Positions 8,735 through 18,427 of a DNA stretch of 64,000 nucleotides are shown here, one piece after another (the stretch's first letter is position 1; every line of letters begins with the position of its first letter). Below the pieces are notes generated by a model. It ran no database searches, was not told where the DNA came from, and worked only from the letters and a program-made list of their open reading frames with translations. The DNA lies in assembly GCA_013141065.1 (NCBI GenBank), contig JABFRR010000004.1, positions 59,590 to 123,589 on the forward strand, written 5' to 3'. Position numbers and translations under genes: made by a program. The DNA comes from Bacteriovoracaceae bacterium. GTDB taxonomy: Bacteria > Bdellovibrionota > Bacteriovoracia > Bacteriovoracales > Bacteriovoracaceae.

Positions 8735-9571
8735 ATGGACATTCAAAAACTAAGCGAAGAGATTAGCCTCTTCTCGTCGACTACTCACGGCAGTAGCGAC
8801 TACGATAAAGATGAATACTTTATCATGAGCGAAGATCGTAAAGAATTCGCTCCACTAAAATACATTCAAAAAAAATTACCCGACTGCAAAGACGTGTACT
8901 CACTTTTGAAGATTGGGTATGTGTATGACTCATTTGAATTATCTAATAATGAAAATTTTCAAATTTGGTTTGAAAAACAATTTTCTAAAAAATTAGTCAG
9001 AAGAGATGCTAAAAAAATCTCAATCGTTTATATCCCAAACAATAAACTCATTTTGGATCAAATTGGTTTAATTAATCGATCTTATGAAGTTCTGGCTTTT
9101 GAACAAATTCTTTTAAATGGAAAAAATCTCCCAACTCAATTGGGTGAATGGTATGCCAAATGTATTTTTGGACTCAAACAAGTGAAATCTACTTCACAGC
9201 GTGGTTTTGACTTTGTCATGGGCGAAGAAGGAAAAAGAGTTGAGATACAAGTGGAGTGGAGTGATGCTTCTTCACCAAAGGGTGTAAAAATAAAAAAGAC
9301 ACTCGTGGATTTAAGTGATTATTGCATTATTATTTATGTAGCGAAAAATTTCATGATCAGAGAAGTTTGTTTTTTAGATTCAGAATATGTATCTCGAAAG
9401 TTTTCAAATAAAGGACATACAATTTTTCTGAAAGATTCTGATGTCTCTACTTATTTCTTTTCTAAGTCTTCTAAGCATTTTGACAAAATAATTAATCCCA
9501 TTACTTTTTTAAAATACGCTTCACCAAATCTTGCGATGAAACTTTCTGAAAAGTTGAGCTCACAAGGGTAG
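8735..9571 (+). CDS. Hypothetical protein with PD-(D/E)XK nuclease-like region
   Basis: 278 residues, no signal peptide, rich in Lys, so probably cytoplasmic. The stretch LGEWYAKCIFGL, then RGFDFVMGEEGKRVEIQVEW, then LSDYCIIIYV has the order alpha-helix with Glu, beta-Asp, beta with E-x-Q, beta. This is the layout of restriction-endonuclease-fold proteins. Small unclassified families with LGEYYAAKLLGL-type openings look similar. The usual Lys of the ExK pair is Gln here. The stop is separated by 2 bases from the pseudopilin start, suggesting co-transcription. The function is not established. Confidence 0.7.
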   Translation: MDIQKLSEEISLFSSTTHGSSDYDKDEYFIMSEDRKEFAPLKYIQKKLPDCKDVYSLLKIGYVYDSFELSNNENFQIWFEKQFSKKLVRRDAKKISIVYIPNNKLILDQIGLINRSYEVLAFEQILLNGKNLPTQLGEWYAKCIFGLKQVKSTSQRGFDFVMGEEGKRVEIQVEWSDASSPKGVKIKKTLVDLSDYCIIIYVAKNFMIREVCFLDSEYVSRKFSNKGHTIFLKDSDVSTYFFSKSSKHFDKIINPITFLKYASPNLAMKLSEKLSSQG

Positions 9572-9573
9572 TA

Positions 9574-10458
9574 GTGCGTAAAAATAATAAAGGTTTTTCT
9601 CTTCTTGAAATGATGATTGTTGGCGGAATGATTGCGGGCATTGGAATGGTTGTCATGCAACTTTCAAAAAGCACATTTTCAAATCAAGCCGAAGCTTTCA
9701 ACTCTTCAGATTATTTTGGATTAAAAGCAGAATTAGATTCAATGTTTTCTAATCCTTTTGATTGCACTGCTAGTTTAACGAATGTCACATTTAATGGAAA
9801 TACAATCAGAACTGTTCCGCGAAATGTGGAAATTTGGAAAGGCGACCAGTTTGCTGTGCGCACTCGAAAAGTTATTTCTGGAACTGATGTAAATGCTAAC
9901 AAGTATGGAAAGCTCGTCATTGGTGCGGTTCAATTTTCAATGCCAGATTATACTTTAGGATTGAATTTTCCGGCCGGTATTGGTCAAAGCTTCAAAGGGG
10001 AAATTAAAATCGAAGGCAGTAAAACAAAGCTTGGAAAAACTTCGCCTTTTGTAGCTTTCACAAAAGCAATTAATGTTGGTTTTAATACAAACCCACTAGG
10101 TGTAAGTACGATTACAGGTTGCAATGGATTCGGTAAAAGTGCAATCCAGATCATCGCACCTTCAACTGGGTATGATGGGCAAACGGGTACAGCTGCATGT
10201 GCCAGTGTCGGCGCAACTTGTGCCTATGTTCAAAGTCACAATTTTATTAGAGATGATGTTGGATGTCCGGGAGCAACTCACTGTCTGCGAGTGTGTACAA
10301 CTTGGTATAATCAATCATTGCCAGGAATAGGAAATGAAGTAGTTAATGGTAAAGACAATATACATTCCTGTGGAGCACATGTTGGAATGTATACAACTTA
10401 CTTAGCTCCCGGGGTAGTCCGTTGTAATGCATTTTTTCATGCTGTTTGTAATAAGTAA
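9574..10458 (+). CDS. Type IV pilin-like protein (pseudopilin), Cys-rich C-terminus
   Basis: 294 residues from GTG 9574, with AAGGG at the correct distance. The N-terminus MRKNNKGFSLLEMMIVGGMI is a class III prepilin signal: a short basic leader, Gly before Phe, Glu at mature position 5, then a hydrophobic helix. Prepilin peptidase should cleave after Gly7. The mature protein is inserted in the inner membrane and could join a type IV pilus or type II secretion pseudopilus. The last 100 residues contain about nine Cys, suggesting a disulfide-rich tip domain. No other pilus genes are present in the window. Confidence 0.85.
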   Translation: MRKNNKGFSLLEMMIVGGMIAGIGMVVMQLSKSTFSNQAEAFNSSDYFGLKAELDSMFSNPFDCTASLTNVTFNGNTIRTVPRNVEIWKGDQFAVRTRKVISGTDVNANKYGKLVIGAVQFSMPDYTLGLNFPAGIGQSFKGEIKIEGSKTKLGKTSPFVAFTKAINVGFNTNPLGVSTITGCNGFGKSAIQIIAPSTGYDGQTGTAACASVGATCAYVQSHNFIRDDVGCPGATHCLRVCTTWYNQSLPGIGNEVVNGKDNIHSCGAHVGMYTTYLAPGVVRCNAFFHAVCNK

Positions 10459-10463
10459 GTGTC

Positions 10464-11804
10464 TTAGTAGAGATCGTACTTCAACAAGCGACACTCTAAA
10501 CTTCCGTTATAAAATGTATGCCTCTTAGAAGTTCCTAAAGAAATTTCTTTTCTTAAAAGTGGATTCGAAGTGAAGACATAAGCTCTAAAGCCTTTAAAGT
10601 TATGTTTTAAGTTTTCACCATAAGACTTATAAAGATCTTTTAACTCTTCTTCTTCGCCCATACGCTCTCCATAAGGAGGATTGCAGATAACGATTCCTGG
10701 AGCTTCATCCATCGGAGTGATTTTCGTTGCGTCTCTTTTATTGAGGGTGACGATTTGTTGATCAATCATGGCATTATGAAGGTGAATACGAGTCGTTTCT
10801 AGGGCGCGATCACTAATGTCAAATCCAAAAAATTGTCTGGTTTGAAGTTCGTTAAGTGCCGCTAGAGAATGATTGTATATGGCCTGGGCTTTTTCATCAA
10901 AAACTCTTTGAGATTTTCTATCAACCATGAACCATGGGTGTTTAATAAAATCAAAAACAGGAATTTTCTTTTCAATATATTTTCTAATTTTTAAATAAGT
11001 CGGTGCGACTTTAGCCCGAATCAAAATGGCTTCAATTAGGAGTGTTCCGGTTCCACACATAGTATCTGTAAAAATATCTGCATCAGGATTAAAGTCAGTC
11101 GTCATAACAATGGCGGCTGCAAGATTTTCACGGAGCGGAGCTTTGAGAGACTCTTCTCGGTATCCACGATTTGAGAGAGGTTCTCCTACCATGTCCACTA
11201 AAATACGAGCATTGTATAATGCCGTACCTGGTTTTCTTTCTACGCGAAGTAAGAAAGTAATATCTGGTCTACCGGTATCAACACTTGGGCGCTCGCCAAA
11301 TTTTTCTCGAAAGTTATCGGCAATTGCGTCTTTTAATAATTGCGAAAAAATTATTGAGTTTGTGAAATTCTCTTTGGTTTCGCGATCAAAAAGAGTGTTA
11401 ATTTTAAATGTTTGGTGAACACTAAAAACTTTATCCCACCATTTTTCTTTGGCCAATGCATAGAGATCTTTTTCACTTGAGATTGTATAAACTTGAAGCT
11501 CTTTAAAAACGCGCGAGGCGATTCTTGATTGTAAAAGCACATCGAGGGCCTGTTCAGTTTCTGCTTTAAAAGCTACTCCACCTTTTTCGACTTCAATTCT
11601 TGTAATACCAAGATCTTTAATTTCTTGCTCTAAAAGATATTCAACTTCTTTAGGACAAGATGCAAAGAAAGTTGATTGATCGAATTCTTTCGTTCCGTCA
11701 GCGTTGACTTTAGCGCGAGGAGTGCTTTTGACGTCACTAATTTTTTTAGGTTCGCGAGTTCGTTCTTTTTTGTAATCTCGCTTGTATTCTTTTTTAACGG
11801 CCAT
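10464..11804 (-). CDS. THUMP-domain RNA methyltransferase, RlmL/YpsC type
   Basis: 446 residues. After a basic 35-residue tail, a ferredoxin-like/THUMP region follows (FFASCPKEVEYLLEQEI to about residue 180), then a Rossmann methyltransferase. The latter shows GEPLSNRGYREESLKAPLRE, the SAM motif MCGTGTLLIEAIL, and the catalytic NPPYGERMG. This matches the family that makes N2-methylguanosine in 23S rRNA (position 2445 in E. coli). E. coli RlmL is fused to a second enzyme (RlmK); only the RlmL part is present here. AGGA of its ribosome-binding site overlaps the stop of the preceding kinase gene, so the two are probably co-transcribed. Confidence 0.9.
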   Translation of the reverse strand: MAVKKEYKRDYKKERTREPKKISDVKSTPRAKVNADGTKEFDQSTFFASCPKEVEYLLEQEIKDLGITRIEVEKGGVAFKAETEQALDVLLQSRIASRVFKELQVYTISSEKDLYALAKEKWWDKVFSVHQTFKINTLFDRETKENFTNSIIFSQLLKDAIADNFREKFGERPSVDTGRPDITFLLRVERKPGTALYNARILVDMVGEPLSNRGYREESLKAPLRENLAAAIVMTTDFNPDADIFTDTMCGTGTLLIEAILIRAKVAPTYLKIRKYIEKKIPVFDFIKHPWFMVDRKSQRVFDEKAQAIYNHSLAALNELQTRQFFGFDISDRALETTRIHLHNAMIDQQIVTLNKRDATKITPMDEAPGIVICNPPYGERMGEEEELKDLYKSYGENLKHNFKGFRAYVFTSNPLLRKEISLGTSKRHTFYNGSLECRLLKYDLY

Positions 11805-11815
11805 GATTAGTATTC

Positions 11816-12766
11816 CTATATTTTCATTTCTTTTTTCATTTCAAAGTAGTGCTGGGCCCGAACGAGTAGGTCTTGATAAGAGTTTTCCATCAGTGGGTTT
11901 AAGTTTCTTTCTTTGAAGCGTTTTATTCTCCAAAGTGAAATTGAAAAGAGTCCCAGCATAATGGCCTGATCTAAGAATTTTTTCTCTTCGCTCGGCATTG
12001 GTCTTAGTGCTTCATACCCTGAAAGATATGAGTTGACCAGCGGAGTTATAACTCGTCCTTTCTCTAAACAAGTCCCTGATATTGAAATACCTAGATCAAG
12101 AATATATTCACCCAGGCCCGCTTGTTCAAAATCAAGCACAGTGCTGATTTTATTATGATCAAAGAGGGTGTTGTCATAATAAAGATCACCGTGAATGATG
12201 CCTTTATTAAAGGGGGTTTTTAAAAATTCCCGAAGCTCATCAGGAAAAAGCTGTGTAAAAATTTTTTTAAAGTCTTCTGGACACTGTTTAGTTTTTACAT
12301 AATCGGCAATTTCCCGCGCGCCGTATCCAACTTGTTCATGAGCTCGGAGATGGTTTAATTGGTCTTTATCCTGAGAGATTGTATGAAGTCTGGCGATGGC
12401 CTTTCCCACTTCTTGGCAAGTATAGTCTGAAGGCCCCGGTGGAATCCCTTGGACAAAGGGATAAAGAACTCCAAAATATTGTCCATACTGGTAAATGAAT
12501 GAGCCATCTAACAGTGGAAAAGGTTTTAATGAATAAGGGTAATTTTGATTTTTTAAATAAATTAAAATAGCCTGTTCTGCTGCTAGTTGTTCTTGATTTT
12601 TATCATTGGAAATTTTTAGTAAAACTGTTTCAGACTCAAGTTCAACTCTGTAATTAGAATTAGATATGCCAAGGGAAAGAGGTGTACAGGATTTGACACC
12701 ACTTCTCCCATATAGATGCAAAATCTCTTGGGCTTCGTTCAGTGTGATTTGTGTATAACTCGCCAT
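11816..12766 (-). CDS. APH-fold kinase, homoserine-kinase-II-like
   Basis: 316 residues. The aminoglycoside-phosphotransferase fold is shown by GISNSNYRVELESETVLLKI (P-loop and Lys), YPFVQG (hinge), the catalytic loop GIIHGDLYYDNTLF, and the metal-binding VLDFEQAGLGE. The opening SNSNYRV and overall length are closest to type II homoserine kinases, which phosphorylate homoserine in threonine synthesis, but substrate choice in this fold is hard to read. It lies upstream of the RlmL-type gene and divergent from ahcY. Confidence 0.75.
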   Translation of the reverse strand: MASYTQITLNEAQEILHLYGRSGVKSCTPLSLGISNSNYRVELESETVLLKISNDKNQEQLAAEQAILIYLKNQNYPYSLKPFPLLDGSFIYQYGQYFGVLYPFVQGIPPGPSDYTCQEVGKAIARLHTISQDKDQLNHLRAHEQVGYGAREIADYVKTKQCPEDFKKIFTQLFPDELREFLKTPFNKGIIHGDLYYDNTLFDHNKISTVLDFEQAGLGEYILDLGISISGTCLEKGRVITPLVNSYLSGYEALRPMPSEEKKFLDQAIMLGLFSISLWRIKRFKERNLNPLMENSYQDLLVRAQHYFEMKKEMKI

Positions 12767-12778
12767 AACTAAATTACC

Positions 12779-12807
12779 TTGTGACTACGGGCTTAGGGTG
12801 CTATATT
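12779..12807 (+). promoter_or_regulatory. Probable sigma-70 promoter of the ahcY operon
   Basis: TTGTGA (12779-12784), a 17-base spacer, then TATATT (12802-12807). It lies 49 bases before the ahcY start, in the gap between divergent genes. A second TATAAT at 12823-12828 has no good -35 box. Confidence 0.5.
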
Positions 12808-12855
12808 AAGCACGAATTATTCTATAATAAATTTGTTAAACCACTAGGGGGAATT

Positions 12856-14157
12856 ATGGCCTTTACCGATTATAAAGTAAAAGATATGTCACTGGCTGAT
12901 TGGGGACGTAAAGAAATCGAAATCGCTGAAAGCGAAATGCCAGGTCTTATGGCGCTTAGAGCTGAATTTGGAAAAACAAAACCACTTAAAGGTGCTCGTA
13001 TTGCAGGTTGTCTACATATGACAATTCAAACAGCGGTCCTTATCGAAACATTGACTGAGCTTGGTGCTGAAGTCCGATGGTCTTCTTGTAATATTTTTTC
13101 AACTCAAGACCAAGCTGCTGCTGCTATCGCAGCTGCTGGAATTCCTGTTTTTGCTTGGAAAGGTCTAAGTGAAAAAGAATTTGACTGGTGTATTGAGCAA
13201 ACACTTAAGTTCTCTGACGGACAATACTTAAATATGATTCTTGATGACGGTGGTGACTTAACGACTATGGTTCACAAGTCATATCCACAATTACTAAAAG
13301 ACATTAAAGGTCTTTCAGAAGAAACGACAACAGGTGTTCATAGACTTGTTGAAATGGTGAAAAAAGGAGAACTAAAAGTTCCTGCGATCAACATTAACGA
13401 TTCGGTTACAAAATCAAAATTCGATAACCTTTATGGATGTCGTGAGTCTCTTGTAGATTCAGTTAAACGCGCAACCGACGTTATGATCGCTGGTAAAGTT
13501 TGTGTTGTTGCTGGTTACGGTGACGTAGGTAAGGGGTCGGCTGGATCTTTCAAAGGATTAGGCGGACGAGTTGTTATTACAGAAATCGATCCAGTATGTG
13601 CTCTTCAAGCTGCAATGGAAGGCTTTCAGGTAATGACAATGGATGAAGCTGCAAAAATCGGAGACATCTTCGTGACAGCTACTGGATGTGTTGACGTTAT
13701 TACTGGTAAGCACATGGAAATGATGAAAGATGGCGCAATCGTAGCGAACATCGGTCACTTCGATTTAGAAATTGAAGTTGCTTACTTAAACAATATGTCA
13801 GGTTGTAAAAAAATCAACATTAAGCCTCAAGTTGATCAATACGTTCTTCCATCTGGAAAAAAACTTATCGTTCTTGCAGAAGGGCGCTTAGTTAACCTTG
13901 GATGTGGAACTGGACATCCGTCGTTTGTAATGTCGAATTCATTTACTAATCAAGTTATGGCCCAAATTGAATTATGGGAAAACTCTAAGAATTACAAAAA
14001 TGATGTTTATGTTTTACCAAAACACTTAGATGAAAAAGTTGCTAGACTACACTTAGAAAAAATTGGTGTTAAGTTAGATAAACTTTCTTCTAAGCAAGCT
14101 GAATATCTTGGAGTAAAAGCTGAAGGCCCATATAAGCCAGAAGCTTACAGATACTAA
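12856..14157 (+). CDS. ahcY: S-adenosylhomocysteine hydrolase
   Basis: 433 residues from ATG 12856, preceded by AGGGGG; the frame is open further upstream but the ribosome-binding site decides. The enzyme splits S-adenosylhomocysteine into adenosine and homocysteine using bound NAD and so relieves inhibition of methyltransferases. Visible are [38 protein letters not shown], the NAD-binding [23 protein letters not shown], and the C-terminal [15 protein letters not shown] and KPEAYRY. It is first in an operon with rpiB and a membrane protein. A methyltransferase gene lies across the divergent promoter region, which fits its role. Confidence 0.97.
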   Translation: MAFTDYKVKDMSLADWGRKEIEIAESEMPGLMALRAEFGKTKPLKGARIAGCLHMTIQTAVLIETLTELGAEVRWSSCNIFSTQDQAAAAIAAAGIPVFAWKGLSEKEFDWCIEQTLKFSDGQYLNMILDDGGDLTTMVHKSYPQLLKDIKGLSEETTTGVHRLVEMVKKGELKVPAININDSVTKSKFDNLYGCRESLVDSVKRATDVMIAGKVCVVAGYGDVGKGSAGSFKGLGGRVVITEIDPVCALQAAMEGFQVMTMDEAAKIGDIFVTATGCVDVITGKHMEMMKDGAIVANIGHFDLEIEVAYLNNMSGCKKINIKPQVDQYVLPSGKKLIVLAEGRLVNLGCGTGHPSFVMSNSFTNQVMAQIELWENSKNYKNDVYVLPKHLDEKVARLHLEKIGVKLDKLSSKQAEYLGVKAEGPYKPEAYRY

Positions 14158-14162
14158 TTTCA

Positions 14163-14603
14163 ATGAAAATAATTATTGGCGCTGATCATGCTGCCTTTGA
14201 AATGAAGGAAGTCGTTAAAGACTTCCTTCATTCTTTAAAATTTGAAGTTCAAGATGTCGGTACTCACTCGGAAGATCGATGTGATTATCCTGACTATGCT
14301 ATCAAACTCTCACAAGAAGTTATCAAAAATCAAACGCAGGGAATTTTACTTTGTGGTTCAGGTATTGGGGTCTCAATTGTTGCCAATCGTTTTAAAGGTA
14401 TCAGAGCTGCTCTTTGTAGGTCGCCTAAAGACTCGGAAATGGCCCGTAAGCATAACGATGCCAATGTTTTATGTCTTGGAGCCAGGGTTAACACTGAAGC
14501 CGAAATCAAGCTCATTATAGAATCATGGTTTCTTCATAAGTTTGAAAGTGGTCGTCATAGTGATCGTCTGAAAATTTTTGAACAACTGGGAGCTCAAGCT
14601 TGA
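14163..14603 (+). CDS. rpiB: Ribose-5-phosphate isomerase B
   Basis: 146 residues, the usual size. It interconverts ribose-5-phosphate and ribulose-5-phosphate in the pentose phosphate pathway. Family motifs are GADHAAFEMK at the N-terminus, DVGTHSEDRCDYPDYA, the phosphate loop and active-site Cys in LLCGSGIGVSI, and RKHNDANVLCLGARV. It follows ahcY by 5 bases, and its stop TGA overlaps the TTG start of the next gene, indicating translational coupling. Confidence 0.94.
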   Translation: MKIIIGADHAAFEMKEVVKDFLHSLKFEVQDVGTHSEDRCDYPDYAIKLSQEVIKNQTQGILLCGSGIGVSIVANRFKGIRAALCRSPKDSEMARKHNDANVLCLGARVNTEAEIKLIIESWFLHKFESGRHSDRLKIFEQLGAQA

Positions 14604-15271
14604 AATTATTTGAAAAAATAATGTACCCACTCCTGGTGCTTCTCATTTTGTTTTACACCTATCATGCACGAAACAATGCCTATTATTTTGAAAGTGAACT
14701 AGCTGTTGAAGGTGGCCCACTTCAGTGGTTAATCATTTGCACACTTTTTTTTGCTTCTATTATGTGTTTTTACCGAGCTAGCATTTTAAAACCTTTTAGA
14801 GGAAGTCTATTTTCTGGTTGTTTAGTCTTAGCGGGATTTATATTTTTGGGTTTTGGAATGGACGAAATGTCGTGGGGACAAATTATTTTTAAATTTGAAA
14901 CACCCACTTTTATCGCTGACAGAAATTCTATGCGTGAAATGAATATTAGGCATTTGGTTATTGCTGGCTTTGAAATTACGGATATCATTTTCACTTTAGG
15001 TATAAAAATTCTCGCGACACTTTATTTTATTGTTCTCCCATTTTTTTACTCCAGACTTTCTCAGATTAAAAATTTTGTTAACCGATTTGCTATTCCTCTA
15101 CCAAGATATACTCAAACAGGGGCGTATGCGATTACGGCCATAATGATGAGTTTTATTCCCTCTGATCTTCGTTATATAGTTTTCGAATTGGTGTTTTATT
15201 GGATATTAGTTTTGATGATGTACAATCCACTTAATGAAGAAGTTTTTTGTCGTAAAAGTTTAATTCGTTAA
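14600..15271 (+). CDS. Polytopic membrane protein of unknown function
   Basis: 223 residues, starting at a TTG that overlaps the rpiB stop. About six hydrophobic segments are visible, for example YPLLVLLILFYTY, WLIICTLFFASIMCF and IVFELVFYWILVLMM. A conserved-looking loop reads FGMDEMSWGQIIFKFETP, which resembles an EEISWGQ motif I recall from unannotated inner-membrane proteins near glycosyltransferase genes. The 3' end overlaps the convergent glycosyltransferase gene by 4 bases. The function is unknown. Confidence 0.75.
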   Translation: MKLFEKIMYPLLVLLILFYTYHARNNAYYFESELAVEGGPLQWLIICTLFFASIMCFYRASILKPFRGSLFSGCLVLAGFIFLGFGMDEMSWGQIIFKFETPTFIADRNSMREMNIRHLVIAGFEITDIIFTLGIKILATLYFIVLPFFYSRLSQIKNFVNRFAIPLPRYTQTGAYAITAIMMSFIPSDLRYIVFELVFYWILVLMMYNPLNEEVFCRKSLIR

Positions 15272-15975
15272 AATCTGAGTTTGAAAAAAATCACAACTGA
15301 TTCAAGAATAATTTCCAAGCTCATTTTAGAATTACCGAGTATACGTTGATTAAATGAAATGGGAACTTCTATGATTTTTAATCCTAGCTGATGGACTCTA
15401 TAGTTTGTTTCAAATTGAAAAATAAATCCTTTAGAAATAATTTGGTCTAGATTCATTTTTTCAAGTGTTAGCCTATTAAAACATTTAAATCCACCTGTGA
15501 GATCCATGAGCTTGACCCCCGTAAAAGATCGAAGCATTAATGAAGCTGTAACTGTAAGAATCTTTCGGTGAATTTTCCAATTTTGTATTTTTAAGTTATT
15601 TTCAAAGTATCGTGAACCAATAACAAGGTCTGCATTCTTATCTTTCAGCGTCTCAATAAGTTGCTTTATATCTTTTGGATCATGCGAGAAATCACAATCC
15701 ATTTGAACAATGTATTTAAATTTTTTAGCTAAAGCCCATTTAAATCCTTCAACATAAGCAGTGCCAAGACCATTTTTACCATCTCGTTTTATGAGTGAGA
15801 GTTTTGGGTATTTATATTTGAGAATTTCAATGATGTGATAAGTTTTATCGGGAGAATTATCATCGATAACGAGGACTGAAATTTCGGGATAGAGCTCAAA
15901 AATTTTTTCAAGTAACATCTGAGCATTGAGCGCTTCATTATAGGTTGGGATGATAACGAGAGAATGTTCTAGCAA
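15268..15975 (-). CDS. Polyprenol-phosphate mannosyltransferase-like GT2 glycosyltransferase
   Basis: 235 residues from TTG 15975, with AGGA 7 bases upstream. The GT-A fold of the DPM1 type is clear: IIPTYNEALNAQ, VLVIDDNSPDKT, KNGLGTAYVEGFKWAL, QMDCDFSHDP (DxD metal site) and VIGSRYF. There is no C-terminal membrane segment, as in soluble DPM1. The enzyme would move a sugar from a nucleotide donor to a polyprenyl phosphate at the inner membrane. The convergent membrane protein may be a partner, but this rests on position only. Confidence 0.88.
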   Translation of the reverse strand: MLEHSLVIIPTYNEALNAQMLLEKIFELYPEISVLVIDDNSPDKTYHIIEILKYKYPKLSLIKRDGKNGLGTAYVEGFKWALAKKFKYIVQMDCDFSHDPKDIKQLIETLKDKNADLVIGSRYFENNLKIQNWKIHRKILTVTASLMLRSFTGVKLMDLTGGFKCFNRLTLEKMNLDQIISKGFIFQFETNYRVHQLGLKIIEVPISFNQRILGNSKMSLEIILESVVIFFKLRF

Positions 15976-15984
15976 TGGCCAATC

Positions 15985-17751
15985 CTAATTATTATTCGTA
16001 TCGACTTGAAGTAGTCTTCTTCCAGAAGTTTGATATCTCATCGAGATAATGTCAAATAATTGTGCCCCTTCATCTTTTCTAATTTGCCCAGCTTGATTGG
16101 CCATATTTTGTGCTTTCTCTGCAAAGTGCAGAATTTTAGGATTGATTGCTCCTTTTGCACCTGTACTGCCTTTTAGTTTTGCGAGCAGGTCGTCATTGCC
16201 ACCGTCATCTTTAGCTTTTGCTCCGCCAGTGCCTAGGCCATTTCCGCCTGAGAAGTCGAGAATATTTGATCCTCTTGATCCCCCACCAGTTGTTGAGGCT
16301 GATTCAAGAGTTCCTGAAGCGGCACCGTTAAATTTTGCCATTGCACTATTAGTGGCTTGGGCACTTGGAGGATTTTGCGCCATTAATGTAGCGACATTAG
16401 AAGGTAATCCTTTTGACATCATGGCATCGATAAGCTTTTTTTGTTCTGCTGATATAGGTCCTGAGAGTGGAATTTTGCTACTCACTTCCTGAAGAGCTTT
16501 TTTAGCAATAGCAGCAGTTCGTTGAAATGATTGTCCGTTAATAGTCCCTCCAACTAATTCTCCTCTGGCCAAAGAACGTATGCCTGTAAATGGAGAATTG
16601 CTAAAACCAATTCCCCCAAGTTCTAGAACACCTTGGCTTTGTCGTTCGAGTGCTGAATCAAAACAAGAATTAGTGTTTTCACATGTACATTGTGGATCAA
16701 GTTTCATTTTGTCGTCAGTACAAGCTACGCGGTAAGAGTTTTGCGCTAAGGCTTTTTTATGCAGAGTAGGTAAGCAGTAAGTTGGATCATTTTCGGTTGA
16801 AGGTTGAGAGCAGTAACAAAGTTTATCTGTGATTGGATTACAGTCTCCTTTACCTGGAAGTGAGTTAGCAATTTTTCTCGTTTTTTCTGCATACTCTTTA
16901 TTAGCGGCCACTTCATTTTGATAAAAAGCTCCTAAAAGACTTGCGGCTCCCAGTTTTAAAATCAAATTTTTATCCGTTGCAAAGTTTCCAGTTGCAGCGT
17001 TCACACCATAACAAGCAGCTCCACCCCACCAGCCGGCAGCTTGGATCTGTGCCATTTTTGCTCGGGAGTCATGGCTTTTAGCGGCCTTTAATAAAGAATC
17101 TTTTTGCGAAGTATCTCCGTTTCCATACTGCTCACCTGAGAGCTCTTTACTGGCGGCCATTTGAGTTGCTGTCGCTAGGCCTTCAGTGACAGTTGGGATA
17201 TATTTACAATAGTCATTAGCTTTTTTATCGACAGCTTCTGGTTTTTCACCGGGTTTTAAATCTTTCGAGGCAGCTTCAGTTTCTTTTTTAAGTGCGCCTT
17301 CACCTTTTGAAATAGCACCCATAGAATCACCGGCCATCATTCCAATCATCGTATAAGCTTGAGAGAGAGCTTTAACCATGTTGGGGTCCATACCCATAAA
17401 TTTATGCTTACCTTCGTTTCCGCTACAAACAGCACGCATATCGCCCGCACATTGTTCTGTGATGATCTGATTGGCTTTTCCTTGATGAATATAATTTTCA
17501 GAAAGTTGTTTGTCTTGATCAGTCAGATTGGTACTCGCAGAATTAATATTTTTTTGAGTACCTAAAACTCGCATTTCTTGAACAGGCTGAGGCCCCTGTT
17601 TTTTCTCTAGAGCTTCTCGTTCTAGTTTGGCATTATTAAGTAAAATTTGATTATTGGCCGTCTCAGATGTTGTCGTTGTTTGAGCTTCTGTTTCGCTCAT
17701 GGTTAGGAATGCGAAAGCGAGGAATGAGAAAGTTAAAATTAGGGTTTTCAT
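15985..17751 (-). CDS. Large secreted protein of unknown function, Cys-rich centre
   Basis: 588 residues. MKTLILTFSFLAFAFLTMSETEAQ is a signal peptide followed by a Thr-rich start. The centre (about 300-370) has a dense Cys cluster including KLCYCSQPS, YCLPTL and CTCENTNSC. The C-terminal third is Gly/Ser-rich around GGSRGSNILDFSGGNGLG. A hydrophobic Gly/Met segment near 125-150 might be membrane active. No domain was recognised. It is transcribed alone on the minus strand; the next minus-strand gene starts 9 bases later, so the two may form one transcript. Confidence 0.7.
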   Translation of the reverse strand: MKTLILTFSFLAFAFLTMSETEAQTTTTSETANNQILLNNAKLEREALEKKQGPQPVQEMRVLGTQKNINSASTNLTDQDKQLSENYIHQGKANQIITEQCAGDMRAVCSGNEGKHKFMGMDPNMVKALSQAYTMIGMMAGDSMGAISKGEGALKKETEAASKDLKPGEKPEAVDKKANDYCKYIPTVTEGLATATQMAASKELSGEQYGNGDTSQKDSLLKAAKSHDSRAKMAQIQAAGWWGGAACYGVNAATGNFATDKNLILKLGAASLLGAFYQNEVAANKEYAEKTRKIANSLPGKGDCNPITDKLCYCSQPSTENDPTYCLPTLHKKALAQNSYRVACTDDKMKLDPQCTCENTNSCFDSALERQSQGVLELGGIGFSNSPFTGIRSLARGELVGGTINGQSFQRTAAIAKKALQEVSSKIPLSGPISAEQKKLIDAMMSKGLPSNVATLMAQNPPSAQATNSAMAKFNGAASGTLESASTTGGGSRGSNILDFSGGNGLGTGGAKAKDDGGNDDLLAKLKGSTGAKGAINPKILHFAEKAQNMANQAGQIRKDEGAQLFDIISMRYQTSGRRLLQVDTNNN

Positions 17752-17906
17752 AGTAAATCTATTCTAACCGAAGTGTGAAGATTCGCTCGATGGGCAAAAA
17801 AGTATAGCCTAATAAAAGCTTTAAAATTAGACACTTGACCCTTGTGGCTTAAGAAAATTAGGCCTTGTTAAGTGCCAATAAAAAGTCTCAACTATTTATT
17901 ATTGCT

Positions 17907-18331
17907 TTAAAGCGGATATAAACTTTCAATACTAACGGGGTTACTTGGATTATTGCGGTGATTGACTTTATCTTCTAAGGCCTTTATTCGCTGAAGTATA
18001 AGGTGATTTCCTTCTGTTTTATTTAATTTTTTAGCTGTCTCTAAAATATCTTTTTGGAGATTTATTTCAGCTTGAATCCAATCTTTTAGTTCATCTATTT
18101 GATTTCGAGTCAGTTTTCCTTTACTTAATATTTGTCGAATACCTTTTCCGCTTTTTGAGTATTTCGAATCATCATCTCTTGATTTTTATAAACAGTTTGT
18201 GCGCGAGTGATGGCAGACGCAGCTTGTGAAGCAACCTTTTCTCTAGATCTTTGGGCGCTTTCTACAAATCTTTCGAACTCCTCTTTCTTCTTAGCTTTTG
18301 CATGTTTCCCTAAATACTTAGGTAGTTTTAA
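17907..18331 (-). pseudogene. Severed C-terminal part of the secreted protein at 20885-21661
   Basis: Downstream of the insertion sequences, minus-strand reading continues LPKYLGKHAKAKKKEEFERF and EKVASQAASAITRAQ to a stop at 18125-18127. A second, overlapping frame carries DDDSKYSKSGKGIRQILSKG and DELKDWIQAEINLQKDILET to a stop at 17907-17909. Either a frameshift or two overlapping genes explains this. If the target duplication is TAA, removing the elements fuses the first frame to NAIKRL of the upstream fragment without a break. The region is rich in Lys, Gln and Glu with coiled-coil character. The function is unknown. Confidence 0.6.
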
Positions 18332-18427
18332 GTAGGGGCTGTTGAAGTTTTAACACAGGGCCGTATGCCAAAATAAAAGCAAATCCTTAAACTTGTGGTG
18401 ACCAAACTACAACAAAAGGATTTGCCT

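Noticed and set aside
12781..12855. N-terminal extension of ahcY from a GTG at 12781
   Set aside because: It lacks a ribosome-binding site, overlaps the promoter, and known enzymes start near the ATG at 12856 with AGGGGG before it.
12779..12855. SAH riboswitch upstream of ahcY
   Set aside because: The leader is too short and lacks the family's conserved core; an ordinary promoter is present instead.
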